64,000 nt of DNA from Microbacteriaceae bacterium (GCA_024642605.1 JAHEAT010000004.1:1-64000); one strand, 5' to 3'. Shown: positions 1 to 8,068, numbered from the stretch's first letter. A program made the numbers and translations. The notes: generated by a model from the sequence alone, not told the origin.

Positions 1-99
1 CTGCACTATTGCTTTGGGCTTGGCAACTGGCCATTCGTAAAACGTGATGGCAACGCCCTGGGCATCCTTGAAAATTCTGGTGATTGGCAACTCGGTCAT
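1..99 (-). CDS. Alpha/beta hydrolase, N-terminal fragment
   Basis: This gene runs off the left edge and only the first 33 codons are present, starting at the ATG read from position 99. The fragment starts MTELPITRIFKDAQG and continues through FYEWPVAKPKAIVQ. That pattern resembles the first strands of monoacylglycerol lipase or lysophospholipase-type alpha/beta hydrolases, where a G-x-x-I-x-Y-x-W segment precedes the first hydrophobic strand and the oxyanion HG motif. The catalytic residues lie outside the window, so the family call is tentative. It is transcribed away from the ferric-reductase operon, and the 126-bp gap at 100-225 should hold both promoters. Confidence 0.5.
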   Translation of the reverse strand, partial: MTELPITRIFKDAQGVAITFYEWPVAKPKAIVQ

Positions 100-225
100 G
101 GGCTTTAGATTACTCTCGCATGCCCGCATTCACGTGTTTCGCTAGCATTCGGCCCGCACAGTTTTCTCCCCTTAGGCCCAGCCTGTTCTCAGGAAACTCC
201 CAAGAAGCGTGGGCAGGGTAGAGGC

Positions 226-1686
226 ATGACGCCAGAACTTCACCTAATTCAGGGCCAGGCCGGCAACCAAAGCGCTGGTCGCCCCAACCTAGTTTTGGTT
301 CCACCAACCGGCCGCGTTCGCCTCGGCGAGCGCAAAATGCTCAAGCTTAAGCGCTCGCAAGACTTCGTTGAAATCTTGGCTTGGACTACCGTGATTGCAG
401 TGGTGGCAATGTTCCTTGTTGACGGTGCCATCTCTAAAATCACCGATGTTCCAACTGCAATGAGTGCCATCTCTCGCCTCACCGCTCTGGTTGCCACCGA
501 TCTTCTTCTAATTCACATGCTTCTCGTGGCGCGCGTGCCCTGGATTGACCGCCTTTACGGCCACGACCGAGCCACGGTTGCACACAAAAAACTTGGCAAG
601 CCAATTCTTTACCTCGTAATCGCCCACTTCATGGCATCGACTATCGGTTACGCAATCATCGACGGTAAAAACATCGTTGACGAATTTATGTTCTTGCTCA
701 CCAGCGTGCAAGACATGCTCACCGCAATCATCTCGTTGATTCTGATGGTGGTGGTTGTAGTTTCGAGCATCAAAATCGCCCGCAAAAAGCTCTCTTACGA
801 AGCCTGGTACATCATTCACTTGGTTTCATACGCGGCCGTGCTGCTAGCCATTCCTCATCAGTTCAGCACCGGAAGCGACATCGCAGGAAAACCGCTGCAG
901 TCGGCGTTCTGGATTATTCTCTACATCTTTGTCGCGGGCAACATCGTTTGGTACCGCGTCTTAGCCCCAATCGTAAAGTCGATGCGTCACAACCTTCGCG
1001 TTGGTCAGATCGTTCGCGAATCGAGTGACACCGTTTCGGTTTACATCACTGGCAAGAACATCCAAGAGCTAGGTGGTAAGGCCGGGCAGTTCTACCTGCT
1101 TCGCATCATGACCAAGAGCCAGTGGTTTAGGCCGCACCCTTTCTCGATCTCGGCTGCACCTAACTCTCGCTTCGTGCGATTCAGCATTGGTAACCGCGGC
1201 GACGACACCGCCCAAATGCAAAACCTAAAGCCGGGCACTCGCGTGATTCTCGAAGGCCCTTACGGCGTATTTACCGAAGACCGACGCAGCCGCGAAAAGG
1301 TGGTTCTGATTGCCGCCGGTATCGGTGTGCCACCAATTCGCTCGCTAGCCGAATCGCTCGCGGCTCGCCCGGGCGACGTAACCATCATCTATCGTGCACG
1401 CAACGATGAAGACGCCGCTCTGCTGGCCGAACTACAAGAAATCTCGCGTCGACGCGGTTTTCAACTGCACGTGCTCACCGGTAGCCGTGCGCACCCGCAA
1501 TCTTGGATGCCGGCGGCACTTGCCGACCTTCCAGATCACGCTCGTCTCACTCAGATGGCTCCATGGATTTCTGAATCGGACGTTTTCGTTTGCGGCCCTG
1601 GCGCTTGGACCAACACCGTGAAGAAGAGTTTGCTACGCGCCGGAACTCCCGACGCACAGATTCACTCAGAGGAGTATGCCTGGTGA
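226..1686 (+). CDS. Ferric reductase-like transmembrane flavocytochrome
   Basis: The 486-residue protein combines a six-helix ferric-reductase-type heme membrane domain (about residues 45-245) with a cytoplasmic ferredoxin-NADP reductase-like domain (about 255-486). Histidines at 120 and 134 and at 198 and 211 are spaced like bis-heme ligands. RPHPFS (302-307) is the FAD-binding motif, GIGVPP (365-370) the NAD(P) loop and CGPG (456-459) the C-terminal nucleotide motif. It probably moves electrons from NAD(P)H through FAD and heme to the outer face of the membrane. The stop overlaps the GTG of the next gene, and two FMN-binding proteins and ApbE follow, so the likely acceptors are the flavinylated partners. 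The ATG at 226 is used; a second ATG at 337 would give a shorter N-terminus and no strong ribosome-binding site decides between them. Confidence 0.85.
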   Translation: MTPELHLIQGQAGNQSAGRPNLVLVPPTGRVRLGERKMLKLKRSQDFVEILAWTTVIAVVAMFLVDGAISKITDVPTAMSAISRLTALVATDLLLIHMLLVARVPWIDRLYGHDRATVAHKKLGKPILYLVIAHFMASTIGYAIIDGKNIVDEFMFLLTSVQDMLTAIISLILMVVVVVSSIKIARKKLSYEAWYIIHLVSYAAVLLAIPHQFSTGSDIAGKPLQSAFWIILYIFVAGNIVWYRVLAPIVKSMRHNLRVGQIVRESSDTVSVYITGKNIQELGGKAGQFYLLRIMTKSQWFRPHPFSISAAPNSRFVRFSIGNRGDDTAQMQNLKPGTRVILEGPYGVFTEDRRSREKVVLIAAGIGVPPIRSLAESLAARPGDVTIIYRARNDEDAALLAELQEISRRRGFQLHVLTGSRAHPQSWMPAALADLPDHARLTQMAPWISESDVFVCGPGAWTNTVKKSLLRAGTPDAQIHSEEYAW

Positions 1687-2378
1687 GAAGCACAACTAAA
1701 ACCATCGTTGGCCTGGCCTCGCTTGGTATTTTGGCCGCCTCCTACAAATTCGGTCTCGAAGCACCAGCCGCCTTTGCAAGCTCAAACTCGCTAACCGGAG
1801 GCACTACAAACTCACTAACCGGTGGCGGTTCGAGCGCATCGAACGAAACCACCGCCCCGCTAGATGGCGGCACCACAACCGACTCCGGTTCGACAACCAG
1901 CGGCTCCGATTCTTCAGGCTCATCGGGCAGCTCTTCTGGCTCCGGCTCTTCTGGTTCATCGAGTGGCATTTCTGGCTCCGGCTCATCTTCAGGCAACAGT
2001 TCATCGTCAAACACGAGTAACTCGTCGAATTCTTCAAATTCTTCAAGCAATTCGAGTTCATCCTCTAGTTCTGGCAGCTCGGGTTCATCGAGCGGTTCGG
2101 GTTCATCGGGCAGCTCATCTAAGACCGTTACCAAAACCGGTGATGCCATCGATTACCGCTACGGCACAGTTCAGGTGCAAGTAACCGAGGTAGACGGCAA
2201 GATCACCGACATCACATTGCTACAGGCTGGCGCAACCGGTGGCCGATCGGCAGCCTTTTCTTACCTAGTCGATTACGCGATTCAGGCCCAAGGATCAAAC
2301 TTTGGTAACCTGAGCGGCGCCACCTATACAACCGACGCCTTCGTTCAATCATTGGATTCAGCTCTTGCACAGTTCTAA
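1683..2378 (+). CDS. Exported FMN-binding protein with Ser/Gly-rich tether
   Basis: The GTG at 1683 overlaps the stop of the reductase gene, and this start places a signal or anchor helix at the N-terminus (TIVGLASLGILAA). The protein has 231 residues. After about residue 35 comes a low-complexity stretch of roughly 110 residues made almost only of Ser, Gly, Asn and Thr. An FMN-binding domain (PF04205-like) occupies about residues 150-231. It ends with SGATYTT, the family site where ApbE attaches FMN to the Thr of SGAT (Thr214 here, inferred). The likely role is an extracytoplasmic one-electron carrier held on a long flexible linker, receiving electrons from the upstream membrane reductase. 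The serine-rich stretch could span the cell wall. Confidence 0.8.
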   Translation: MRSTTKTIVGLASLGILAASYKFGLEAPAAFASSNSLTGGTTNSLTGGGSSASNETTAPLDGGTTTDSGSTTSGSDSSGSSGSSSGSGSSGSSSGISGSGSSSGNSSSSNTSNSSNSSNSSSNSSSSSSSGSSGSSSGSGSSGSSSKTVTKTGDAIDYRYGTVQVQVTEVDGKITDITLLQAGATGGRSAAFSYLVDYAIQAQGSNFGNLSGATYTTDAFVQSLDSALAQF

Positions 2379-2835
2379 GACCAAACACCCCGGCGCGGAC
2401 TCACCATACACAACCGAGCGTCTCCAGGCTCGCAAGAATCGTTGGATTGCCTCGACCCTGGTGATTGCCGCGATTTCGATTGGCGGCGGCATTGGCGTTG
2501 ACCTCTGGCTAAACCCAAACACTAGCAACACCCCAATTCCTTCTGGTAGCGGCACACCCGCACCGAGCGGTTCGGTTGACATGACGGTAACCGGCGATGC
2601 CATCCAATATCGTTTTGGCACGGTGCAGGTAGAAGTCGTTCGCAAGGGCGGCAAGATCACCGCCGTAAACATGATTCAGTCGGGTGCCACTGCTGGGCGC
2701 CAACAGGCCTACCCCTATCTCACCGACTACGCAATCAAGGCGCAGGGGTCTAACTTTGGCAACTTGAGCGGTGCCACCTACACAACCGCGGCGTTCAAAC
2801 AGGCCCTCGACTCGGCTGTCTCTAAGCTCTCTTAG
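2365..2835 (+). CDS. Membrane-anchored FMN-binding protein
   Basis: This 156-residue paralog of the preceding protein has one transmembrane helix (about 28-49), a short Pro/Ser/Gly linker and one FMN-binding domain with the same SGATYTT flavinylation site (Thr138 inferred). The only plausible start is TTG at 2365, 14 nt inside the end of the previous gene, so translation is probably coupled. The C-terminal half is very similar to that of the upstream protein (both contain NFGNLSGATYTT), which indicates a tandem duplication followed by divergence of the linkers. The short linker suggests it stays close to the membrane while the neighbour reaches further out, so the two could form a relay. The start codon is the least certain element. 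Confidence 0.75.
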   Translation: MHSSKTKHPGADSPYTTERLQARKNRWIASTLVIAAISIGGGIGVDLWLNPNTSNTPIPSGSGTPAPSGSVDMTVTGDAIQYRFGTVQVEVVRKGGKITAVNMIQSGATAGRQQAYPYLTDYAIKAQGSNFGNLSGATYTTAAFKQALDSAVSKLS

Positions 2836-2837
2836 AG

Positions 2838-3629
2838 ATGAAAGAGTTCAACCACATCGAAGAGTGCATGGGCACGGTGTTTCGTTTTGCCGGCCACACC
2901 ACGCTCGACCAAACCGACTTCGACGATGCAATGTTTAGAGCCTGCGCCATATTGCACGCGGCCGATGAAATCTTCAGTCTGTACAAGCCCGATTCACCGC
3001 TCAGCCGATTGGCTCGCGGCGAGACATCGGTGGCCGAAAGCCCCGCGATTGTCGACGACATATGGGAGGCCTGCGAAGCCTGGGAGGCGGTTACCGACGG
3101 CTGGTTCAAAGCCTTCACGCCTCAACACACTTTCGACCCGAGCGGTTTAGTTAAAACCTGGGCAGCCCGCGAAGCCGCCCGCGCACTCGAGCATTCGGGC
3201 ATCACCGACTTTGCATTGAATGCCGGCGGCGATGTTTGGCTGGGCGACGGCCTCAGCCAAGGCGTCGACTGGAGCATCGGAGTTTCGAAACCAATCACCA
3301 TCGCAAGCCCCGACGCCGGAGTTCTAACGGTGTTCGACCTGAGTGGCACTGCAATGCGTGCGGTTGCTACTTCGGGGTCGGCCGAACGCGGCAACCACAT
3401 TTGGAACCCAAAGGCACCAGACGCGATTCAAGAAGATCTCGTGCAGGTAACCGTGATTAGCAACGACCTAGTGCGCGCGGATGTTTGGGCGACCGCAGCA
3501 TTTGCCGAAGGCCCGTTGGCTATCGAGCGGCTCAACCGCGAGCCAAACCTAGAAGCGCTGTTTGTGTTTCACGACGGCAGACTAGCCGGCACCGATGGCT
3601 TGGTGCCGTTGTTTGCGCAACCTAGCTAA
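2838..3629 (+). CDS. apbE: FAD:protein FMN transferase (ApbE family)
   Basis: The 263-residue protein has the ApbE blocks in order: PSGLVKTWAA (101-110, the equivalent of the FAD-binding L-x-x-x-x-K-G segment), LNAGGDVWLGDG (127-138), ATSGSAERGNHIWNPK (177-192) and NDLVRADVWATAAF (209-222) with the Mg-binding acidic residues. ApbE enzymes transfer FMN from FAD to a Thr in SGAT-type sites, and two such targets lie immediately upstream, 2 bp away, which strongly supports the assignment. It is shorter than typical ApbE (about 300-350 residues) and shows no lipobox or signal peptide. Modification would therefore occur in the cytoplasm before export, or the protein leaves by an unrecognised route. 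It ends convergently with the thioesterase gene, overlapping by 4 bp. Confidence 0.85.
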   Translation: MKEFNHIEECMGTVFRFAGHTTLDQTDFDDAMFRACAILHAADEIFSLYKPDSPLSRLARGETSVAESPAIVDDIWEACEAWEAVTDGWFKAFTPQHTFDPSGLVKTWAAREAARALEHSGITDFALNAGGDVWLGDGLSQGVDWSIGVSKPITIASPDAGVLTVFDLSGTAMRAVATSGSAERGNHIWNPKAPDAIQEDLVQVTVISNDLVRADVWATAAFAEGPLAIERLNREPNLEALFVFHDGRLAGTDGLVPLFAQPS

Positions 3630-4192
3630 GAAACCTCGCGGTCTGGCCACAAGCTGGTGGCGTCTTCGCGGCCCTTCGGTAGCGCTACGTTTTTCTCCCA
3701 CTCGTGAATCCACTCGGGAAGCTCGGGTCGCGGGGCATCCCAGCCACCCATGATTTCTAAAACCTCTGCCGGAGTTGGAATACCCTTCGGGCTTTTTAGA
3801 AAGCGAAGACGAACCACTGCCTCGGCGTGAATCTGGCCGTCAACCACAAACCGTTGGCGAATGAAAAACGCGATGTCGTTCCAGCCGAGCACTCCGGTCT
3901 CGATCTCGAAGGTTTTGAAGGGCTTGAGCTCTTTGCGAAAAGTCATGGTTTCGCCAACCACCACCGGGTGCACCTTGGCCTTCACACACATACCCCACGC
4001 TTTGGTGCGTTTTAGCAGATCAAAACGCGAGACATCCATGAGGCTGAAATAGATGCCGTTGTTCATGTGCCCAAAGATGTCGATGTCGGTGGGCCAAACA
4101 CGAAACTTACGTTTGCCGATGTCGGTGATTTTTAGCGCCGGGCGAAAGCGATAAGACCACAGCACCCAGAGCAGGCGAAACCAGAGCTTCAT
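3626..4192 (-). CDS. Acyl-CoA thioesterase-like hotdog protein
   Basis: The 188-residue protein has a single hotdog fold typical of the 4-hydroxybenzoyl-CoA thioesterase/THEM6-like group. The signature TDIDIFGHMNNGIYF (35-49) contains the family catalytic Asp (D38) and the HMNNGIYF helix start. The N-terminus is hydrophobic and basic and may lie at the membrane. It probably hydrolyses acyl-CoA thioesters, but the substrate cannot be read from the sequence. Its ATG directly abuts the stop of the M13 peptidase gene with no spacer, so it is the downstream gene of a two-gene operon. Confidence 0.7.
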   Translation of the reverse strand: MKLWFRLLWVLWSYRFRPALKITDIGKRKFRVWPTDIDIFGHMNNGIYFSLMDVSRFDLLKRTKAWGMCVKAKVHPVVVGETMTFRKELKPFKTFEIETGVLGWNDIAFFIRQRFVVDGQIHAEAVVRLRFLKSPKGIPTPAEVLEIMGGWDAPRPELPEWIHEWEKNVALPKGREDATSLWPDREVS

Positions 4193-6154
4193 TTACCAGA
4201 TGCTGACGCGCTGCTCCGGTGCGAGCCACATGTTGTCACCAGGTGCGGTGCCGTAAGTTTCGTGGAACACGTCGAAGTTTTTGGCAATCTGGTTGCAACG
4301 GAACTCGCTCGGAGAGTGAGGGTCGGTGGCTAGGCGCTGAATGGCGATTGCCTCGCGGCTCTTGCCTCGCCAGATCTGACCCCACGAAAGCAAGAAGCGC
4401 TCGGCGGCGGTGCGGCCATCGATAACCTCTGGCTCGGCACCTTCGAGGCTCAACAGGTAAGCCTTCCAAGCGATCATGATGCCACCGAGGTCGCCGATGT
4501 TCTCACCGATGGTGAGTTCACCGTTGACCTTGTATTCGTCGCTCAAGCCAGTTGGGGTGAGTTCGTTGTACTGGTCGATCAGTGCCTTGGTGCGCTCTTC
4601 AAAAGCCGAACGGTCGGCGTCTGTCCACCAAGAGATGAGTGCGCCGTCGCCGTCGTACTTAGAACCCTGGTCGTCGAATCCGTGGCCGATCTCGTGACCG
4701 ATTACACCACCGATGGCGCCGAAGTTGACTGCGTCGTCAGACTCGAGGCTGAAGAACGGTGGCTGCAGAATGGCTGCCGGAAAAACGATCTCGTTGAAGC
4801 CGGGGTTGTAGTAGGCGTTTACGGTTTGAGGGGTCATGAACCACTCGTCGCGGTCTAGCGGCGCACCGATCTTGGCGGCTTCCTTGTCGGTGCCCCAAGC
4901 GTTTGAGCGGCGAACGTTGCCGACCAGGTCGTCGCGCTTAATGGTTAGCGCCGAATAGTCTTTCCACTTGTTCGGGTAACCGATCTTCGGAACAAACTTC
5001 GACAGCTTAACCAAAGCCTTGGCCTTGGTTTCGGCGGTCATCCACTCGAGGTTTTCGATGCTCACGCGGTAAGCCTCGATGAGCCACTTCACCAGTTCAT
5101 CCATGCGGGCTTTGGCTGCAGGAGGGAAGTGCTTGGCCACGTAGATTTCGCCAACGGCCTCGCCGAGCGAACCCTCGACGAGCTGAACGCCGCGCTTCCA
5201 GCGGGCACGCATCTCTGGCTGGCCGGTGAGCTTGGTGCCGTAGAAGTCGAAACGAGTTTGCACGAAGTCTTGGCTTAGGTAAGGGGCCATCGAGTTGATA
5301 ACCTGCCAGGCAGCCCAAAGCCTTACGTTTTCGAGGTTGTCTTCGTTGAACACCGATGCAATGCCTTCGAAGAATGAAGGGGTCATCACAACCGACTCAA
5401 ACAGGGTGTCTGCCGAAATCTGCGAACCCTTCTGCCAGAGGTCCCAGTTGAAGGTTGGGGTAAGAGCCTTGAGGCCGGCGTAGTCGTAAAGGTTGTAGGT
5501 CTTTTCGGCGTCGCGGGTGGCAACTACGTCCCAGTGGTGAGTGGCTAGGTGAGTTTCGAAGTTCATGATTGCCGCGGCGTCGGCGTCGGCCTGCTCGCTG
5601 GCCCAACCGGCGTGCTGAAGCATCTTCGAAACGAACGGCACATAGGCGTCGCGGAATTCGGCGTACTTCTCTTCGCGGTAGTAAGACTCGTCAGGCAAAC
5701 CGAGGCCACCCTGAAACATGTTGACCAGGTAACGCTCTGGGTTGCCTGGGTCGTTGTTGACATACATGCCAAACAAGCCACCGATGCCTTCGCGTGAGAA
5801 CTGGCCAAGCAGTTCGCAGAGGTCGGTGAGGTTGGAGTTTTTGATGCGCTCGAGATCGGCTGCAATTGGCGTTGCACCGAGAGCGTTGACTACGTCTTCG
5901 TCGAGGAACGAGCCATACATGTCGCCGATCTGCTGGCTAACGCCGGGCTGAGGGTTGGCCTGGGCGTCTTCGAGAATTTGCTTTACGGCTTCTTCAGATG
6001 CATCGCGCAGCATGTAAAACGAACCGTGCACGGCTTGGTCGGCCGGAATCTCGTAGGTGTCTAGCCAGACGCCGTTGGTGTGGCGAAACAGGTCGTCTTG
6101 CGGGCGGGTGTTTTGGTCGAAGCTCTCGAGGTCGAGTCCTGGTTTGAAGGTCAT
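4193..6154 (-). CDS. pepO: M13 family zinc metallopeptidase (PepO/neprilysin type)
   Basis: The 653-residue protein covers the whole M13 architecture: a helical N-terminal domain and a C-terminal catalytic domain. HEIGH at 487-491 is the zinc motif, ENIGD at 551-555 supplies the third ligand (Glu551), NAYYNP at 446-451 is the substrate-binding block, and the C-terminus ends in the family-typical short motif finishing with Trp. No signal peptide or membrane anchor is visible, so this is a cytoplasmic oligopeptidase form, unlike mammalian neprilysin. A TAGGAT -10 box ends 6 nt before the ATG, so the transcript is probably leaderless. A thioesterase gene follows in the same operon. Confidence 0.93.
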   Translation of the reverse strand: MTFKPGLDLESFDQNTRPQDDLFRHTNGVWLDTYEIPADQAVHGSFYMLRDASEEAVKQILEDAQANPQPGVSQQIGDMYGSFLDEDVVNALGATPIAADLERIKNSNLTDLCELLGQFSREGIGGLFGMYVNNDPGNPERYLVNMFQGGLGLPDESYYREEKYAEFRDAYVPFVSKMLQHAGWASEQADADAAAIMNFETHLATHHWDVVATRDAEKTYNLYDYAGLKALTPTFNWDLWQKGSQISADTLFESVVMTPSFFEGIASVFNEDNLENVRLWAAWQVINSMAPYLSQDFVQTRFDFYGTKLTGQPEMRARWKRGVQLVEGSLGEAVGEIYVAKHFPPAAKARMDELVKWLIEAYRVSIENLEWMTAETKAKALVKLSKFVPKIGYPNKWKDYSALTIKRDDLVGNVRRSNAWGTDKEAAKIGAPLDRDEWFMTPQTVNAYYNPGFNEIVFPAAILQPPFFSLESDDAVNFGAIGGVIGHEIGHGFDDQGSKYDGDGALISWWTDADRSAFEERTKALIDQYNELTPTGLSDEYKVNGELTIGENIGDLGGIMIAWKAYLLSLEGAEPEVIDGRTAAERFLLSWGQIWRGKSREAIAIQRLATDPHSPSEFRCNQIAKNFDVFHETYGTAPGDNMWLAPEQRVSIW

Positions 6155-6160
6155 GGCTTT

Positions 6161-6166
6161 ATCCTA
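6161..6166 (-). promoter_or_regulatory. -10 box of leaderless pepO transcript
   Basis: On the minus strand TAGGAT is followed by six bases (AAAGCC) and then the ATG of the M13 peptidase. This is the TANNNT-N6-start arrangement expected for a leaderless mRNA, and no Shine-Dalgarno sequence is present. Confidence 0.65.
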
Positions 6167-6224
6167 AGCAGAAAGCGGATGAGGTCTAACCCCATCCGCT
6201 TTAAGCGTTTGCCATTCGTTACGA

Positions 6225-6833
6225 CTAGAGGTTTGGCTCGTCTTTTGAGCGGAAAGGTTCGCCCTTGAAGCCCCATGCAAAGTAAGGCATCAATGAGAAG
6301 AGCCCCATCAAGAAGACGACAACAACGGCTACCTGGTAGGCGCCGATGTGCCAATAGATGAAAGCATCTGGAATCAGTGGGAGGTAGCCGTCGGTGAAGT
6401 AAACGTTGACGTAGGCGTAGAAGAGAATAACCATCACCATGCCAGTGACGATTGAGGTGACCCAGCTGTAAGCCCTGCGATAGGCGCGGTTGCGTCGAGC
6501 CTCTTGGTATTCGTCGAGAATTTCGAGATTGCCAGTCTTGAACACAAATCGCACCGAGAGCTTTTGAGCAAGAACGCTCACTGCGACACCAACCGCATAG
6601 GCGATGAAGCCCGAACCGTTGTTGTAGCAAAACAGCAGACCGCCAACCAGCCAAAGGCTAGCCAGTACATTCAGGATGATGCGGCCGTAGGTGTTTCTGA
6701 AACCGTCGAAGAAGCGGTCGTTCTTGATCCAGTTGGTGTAGCGTTGCTCGAATTTTGCTGCCGCCTGTTCGGCCGACTCTTCGAACTTCGCGGCACCAAC
6801 ATCGATTTTCTTTTCGATTTCGCTTTTAGCCAT
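6225..6833 (-). CDS. Four-helix membrane protein with XRE-regulator partner
   Basis: The 202-residue protein begins with a charged, probably helical or coiled-coil segment (1-45), followed by four predicted membrane helices at about 52-71, 75-94, 124-146 and 160-187. A charged cytoplasmic loop (95-122, rich in Arg and Glu) lies between helices two and three. I do not recognise a catalytic motif. The gene begins 2 bp after the stop of a small XRE-type regulator and must be co-transcribed with it. Pairs of a short YozG/YgzD-like regulator and a small integral membrane protein are common in Gram-positive bacteria, but the function of the membrane partner is generally unknown. Confidence 0.6.
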   Translation of the reverse strand: MAKSEIEKKIDVGAAKFEESAEQAAAKFEQRYTNWIKNDRFFDGFRNTYGRIILNVLASLWLVGGLLFCYNNGSGFIAYAVGVAVSVLAQKLSVRFVFKTGNLEILDEYQEARRNRAYRRAYSWVTSIVTGMVMVILFYAYVNVYFTDGYLPLIPDAFIYWHIGAYQVAVVVVFLMGLFSLMPYFAWGFKGEPFRSKDEPNL

Positions 6834-6835
6834 TT

Positions 6836-7069
6836 CTAGTTCTCCTCTTCGAGTTTGAAGATTTTCTCTACCGGGGTGCCGAGCACCTTTGCTATTTGGA
6901 GGGCCAGCACCAGGCTGGGCGAATACTCGCCACGTTCGATGTAGCCGACGGTTTGGTAGTGCACGCCAACAGCGTCGGCGAGCTGCTGGCGGCTAATGCC
7001 TTTTGCCAGCCTCAACTTTTCGATTCGGTTGACTACCGAGGCTTCTTGATCTTTAGGTTTACGTCCCAT
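6836..7069 (-). CDS. Small XRE-family HTH regulator
   Basis: The 77-residue protein is almost entirely a helix-turn-helix of the Cro/CI type. The HTH lies at about residues 16-70, with ISRQQLADAVGVHYQTVGYI as helices two and three and the typical ERGEYSPSLVLALQIAKVLG continuation. It resembles the short YozG/YgzD-like repressors. The start is ATG at 7069; an extended promoter with two palindromes lies immediately upstream, so autoregulation is likely. It is translated just ahead of the four-helix membrane protein. Confidence 0.85.
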   Translation of the reverse strand: MGRKPKDQEASVVNRIEKLRLAKGISRQQLADAVGVHYQTVGYIERGEYSPSLVLALQIAKVLGTPVEKIFKLEEEN

Positions 7070-7073
7070 GATT

Positions 7074-7105
7074 CATAGCATAAATGCTATGTAGCAATAT
7101 TGCAA
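7074..7105 (-). promoter_or_regulatory. Promoter and palindromic operators of the XRE operon
   Basis: On the minus strand TTGCAA (7100-7105) and TATGCT (7077-7082) are separated by exactly 17 bp and form a near-consensus promoter; the -10 ends 7 nt from the ATG. Two perfect palindromes overlap it. CATAGCAT-AA-ATGCTATG at 7074-7091 covers the -10, and GCAATATTGC at 7094-7103 covers the -35. A repressor bound at either would block RNA polymerase, so these are the probable operators of the adjacent regulator. Confidence 0.7.
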
Positions 7106-7147
7106 CATCCTTAGAAATCTTTTTAGAAGGCGTGTTTGGCTCGCGGG

Positions 7148-7153
7148 TAGAAT
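7148..7153 (+). promoter_or_regulatory. -10 box of leaderless trhO transcript
   Basis: TAGAAT is followed by six bases and the GTG start of trhO at 7160. No ribosome-binding site is visible, consistent with a leaderless message. Confidence 0.6.
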
Positions 7154-7159
7154 TGCGGC

Positions 7160-8068
7160 GTGGAACTTCAAAAAATCATCCTTTATTACGGCTTCGCGCC
7201 GATAGCCGACCCAGAGGCACTCAAGCTCTGGCAGAAGACCCTGTGTGAGTCGCTTGGGCTAAAAGGCCGAATACTGATTTCGAAGCACGGCATCAACGGC
7301 ACTCTCGGTGGCGACATGAGCGCACTAAAGAAGTATGTTCGCCAAACCAAGGAGTACCCGGGTTTCAAAAAGATCGACTTCAAGTGGTCGGATGGCACCG
7401 GAAACGACTTTCCGCGCCTTCGCGTGCGCGTGCGTTCTGAGTTGGTTGCGTTCAACGCTCCCGACGAAGTAATAGTGGATGCCAACGGAGTGGTTGGTGG
7501 AGGCAAGCACCTCAAGCCCGCTCAGGTTGACGCCCTGGTTGCCGAACGCGGCGACGAAGTTGTGTTCTTCGACGGCCGAAACGCCTTCGAGGCGAAGATC
7601 GGCAAATTCAAGAATGCAATCATCCCCGATGTGCAAACCTCGCACGACTTCATCCGTGACATCGAAAGCGGTAAGTACGACGACATCAAAGACAAGCCAA
7701 TCGTTACCTATTGCACTGGTGGAATTCGCTGCGAGATTCTCAGCTCGATCATGATCAAGCGCGGATTTAAAGAGGTTTACCAAATCGACGGCGGCATCGT
7801 GCGCTACGGCGAATCGCAGGGTGACAAGTCGCTCTGGGAAGGTTCGCTCTATGTCTTCGACGACCGGCTAAACATCAACTTCACGCCAGATGCAGTGACC
7901 ATAGGTGAATGCGAAGCCTGCAGTGGACCCACCAGTAGCTTCAGAAACTGCACCAACTTGGGCTGCAAAGATCTTGTGCTGCTCTGCGACCAATGCTTCG
8001 AAGACCCAGCGAACGTGCAGTGCAATGAAACCCACACTCGCGGTCGACGCAAAGAGGCCGTGGGCTAG
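7160..8068 (+). CDS. trhO: tRNA uridine(34) hydroxylase (rhodanese family)
   Basis: The 302-residue protein matches the YceA/TrhO architecture. It has an N-terminal acylphosphatase-like domain (1-95), a central rhodanese domain (about 115-220) with the catalytic loop CTGGIR (185-190, Cys185), and a C-terminal cysteine-rich segment (Cys251, 254, 264, 269, 276, 279, 288) that may bind metal. TrhO catalyses oxygen-dependent formation of 5-hydroxyuridine at the wobble position of tRNA. The GTG at 7160 is chosen because the protein begins with the family-typical strand ([13 protein letters not shown]) and because a TAGAAT box sits 6 nt upstream. Confidence 0.9.
   Translation: MELQKIILYYGFAPIADPEALKLWQKTLCESLGLKGRILISKHGINGTLGGDMSALKKYVRQTKEYPGFKKIDFKWSDGTGNDFPRLRVRVRSELVAFNAPDEVIVDANGVVGGGKHLKPAQVDALVAERGDEVVFFDGRNAFEAKIGKFKNAIIPDVQTSHDFIRDIESGKYDDIKDKPIVTYCTGGIRCEILSSIMIKRGFKEVYQIDGGIVRYGESQGDKSLWEGSLYVFDDRLNINFTPDAVTIGECEACSGPTSSFRNCTNLGCKDLVLLCDQCFEDPANVQCNETHTRGRRKEAVG

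Noticed and set aside
1742..2149. Long acidic open frame antisense to the Ser/Gly-rich linker
   Set aside because: It is the mirror of the repetitive serine codons (TCA, TCG, TCT read as Glu/Asp codons on the other strand). It has no promoter or ribosome-binding site, and the plus-strand gene is well supported.
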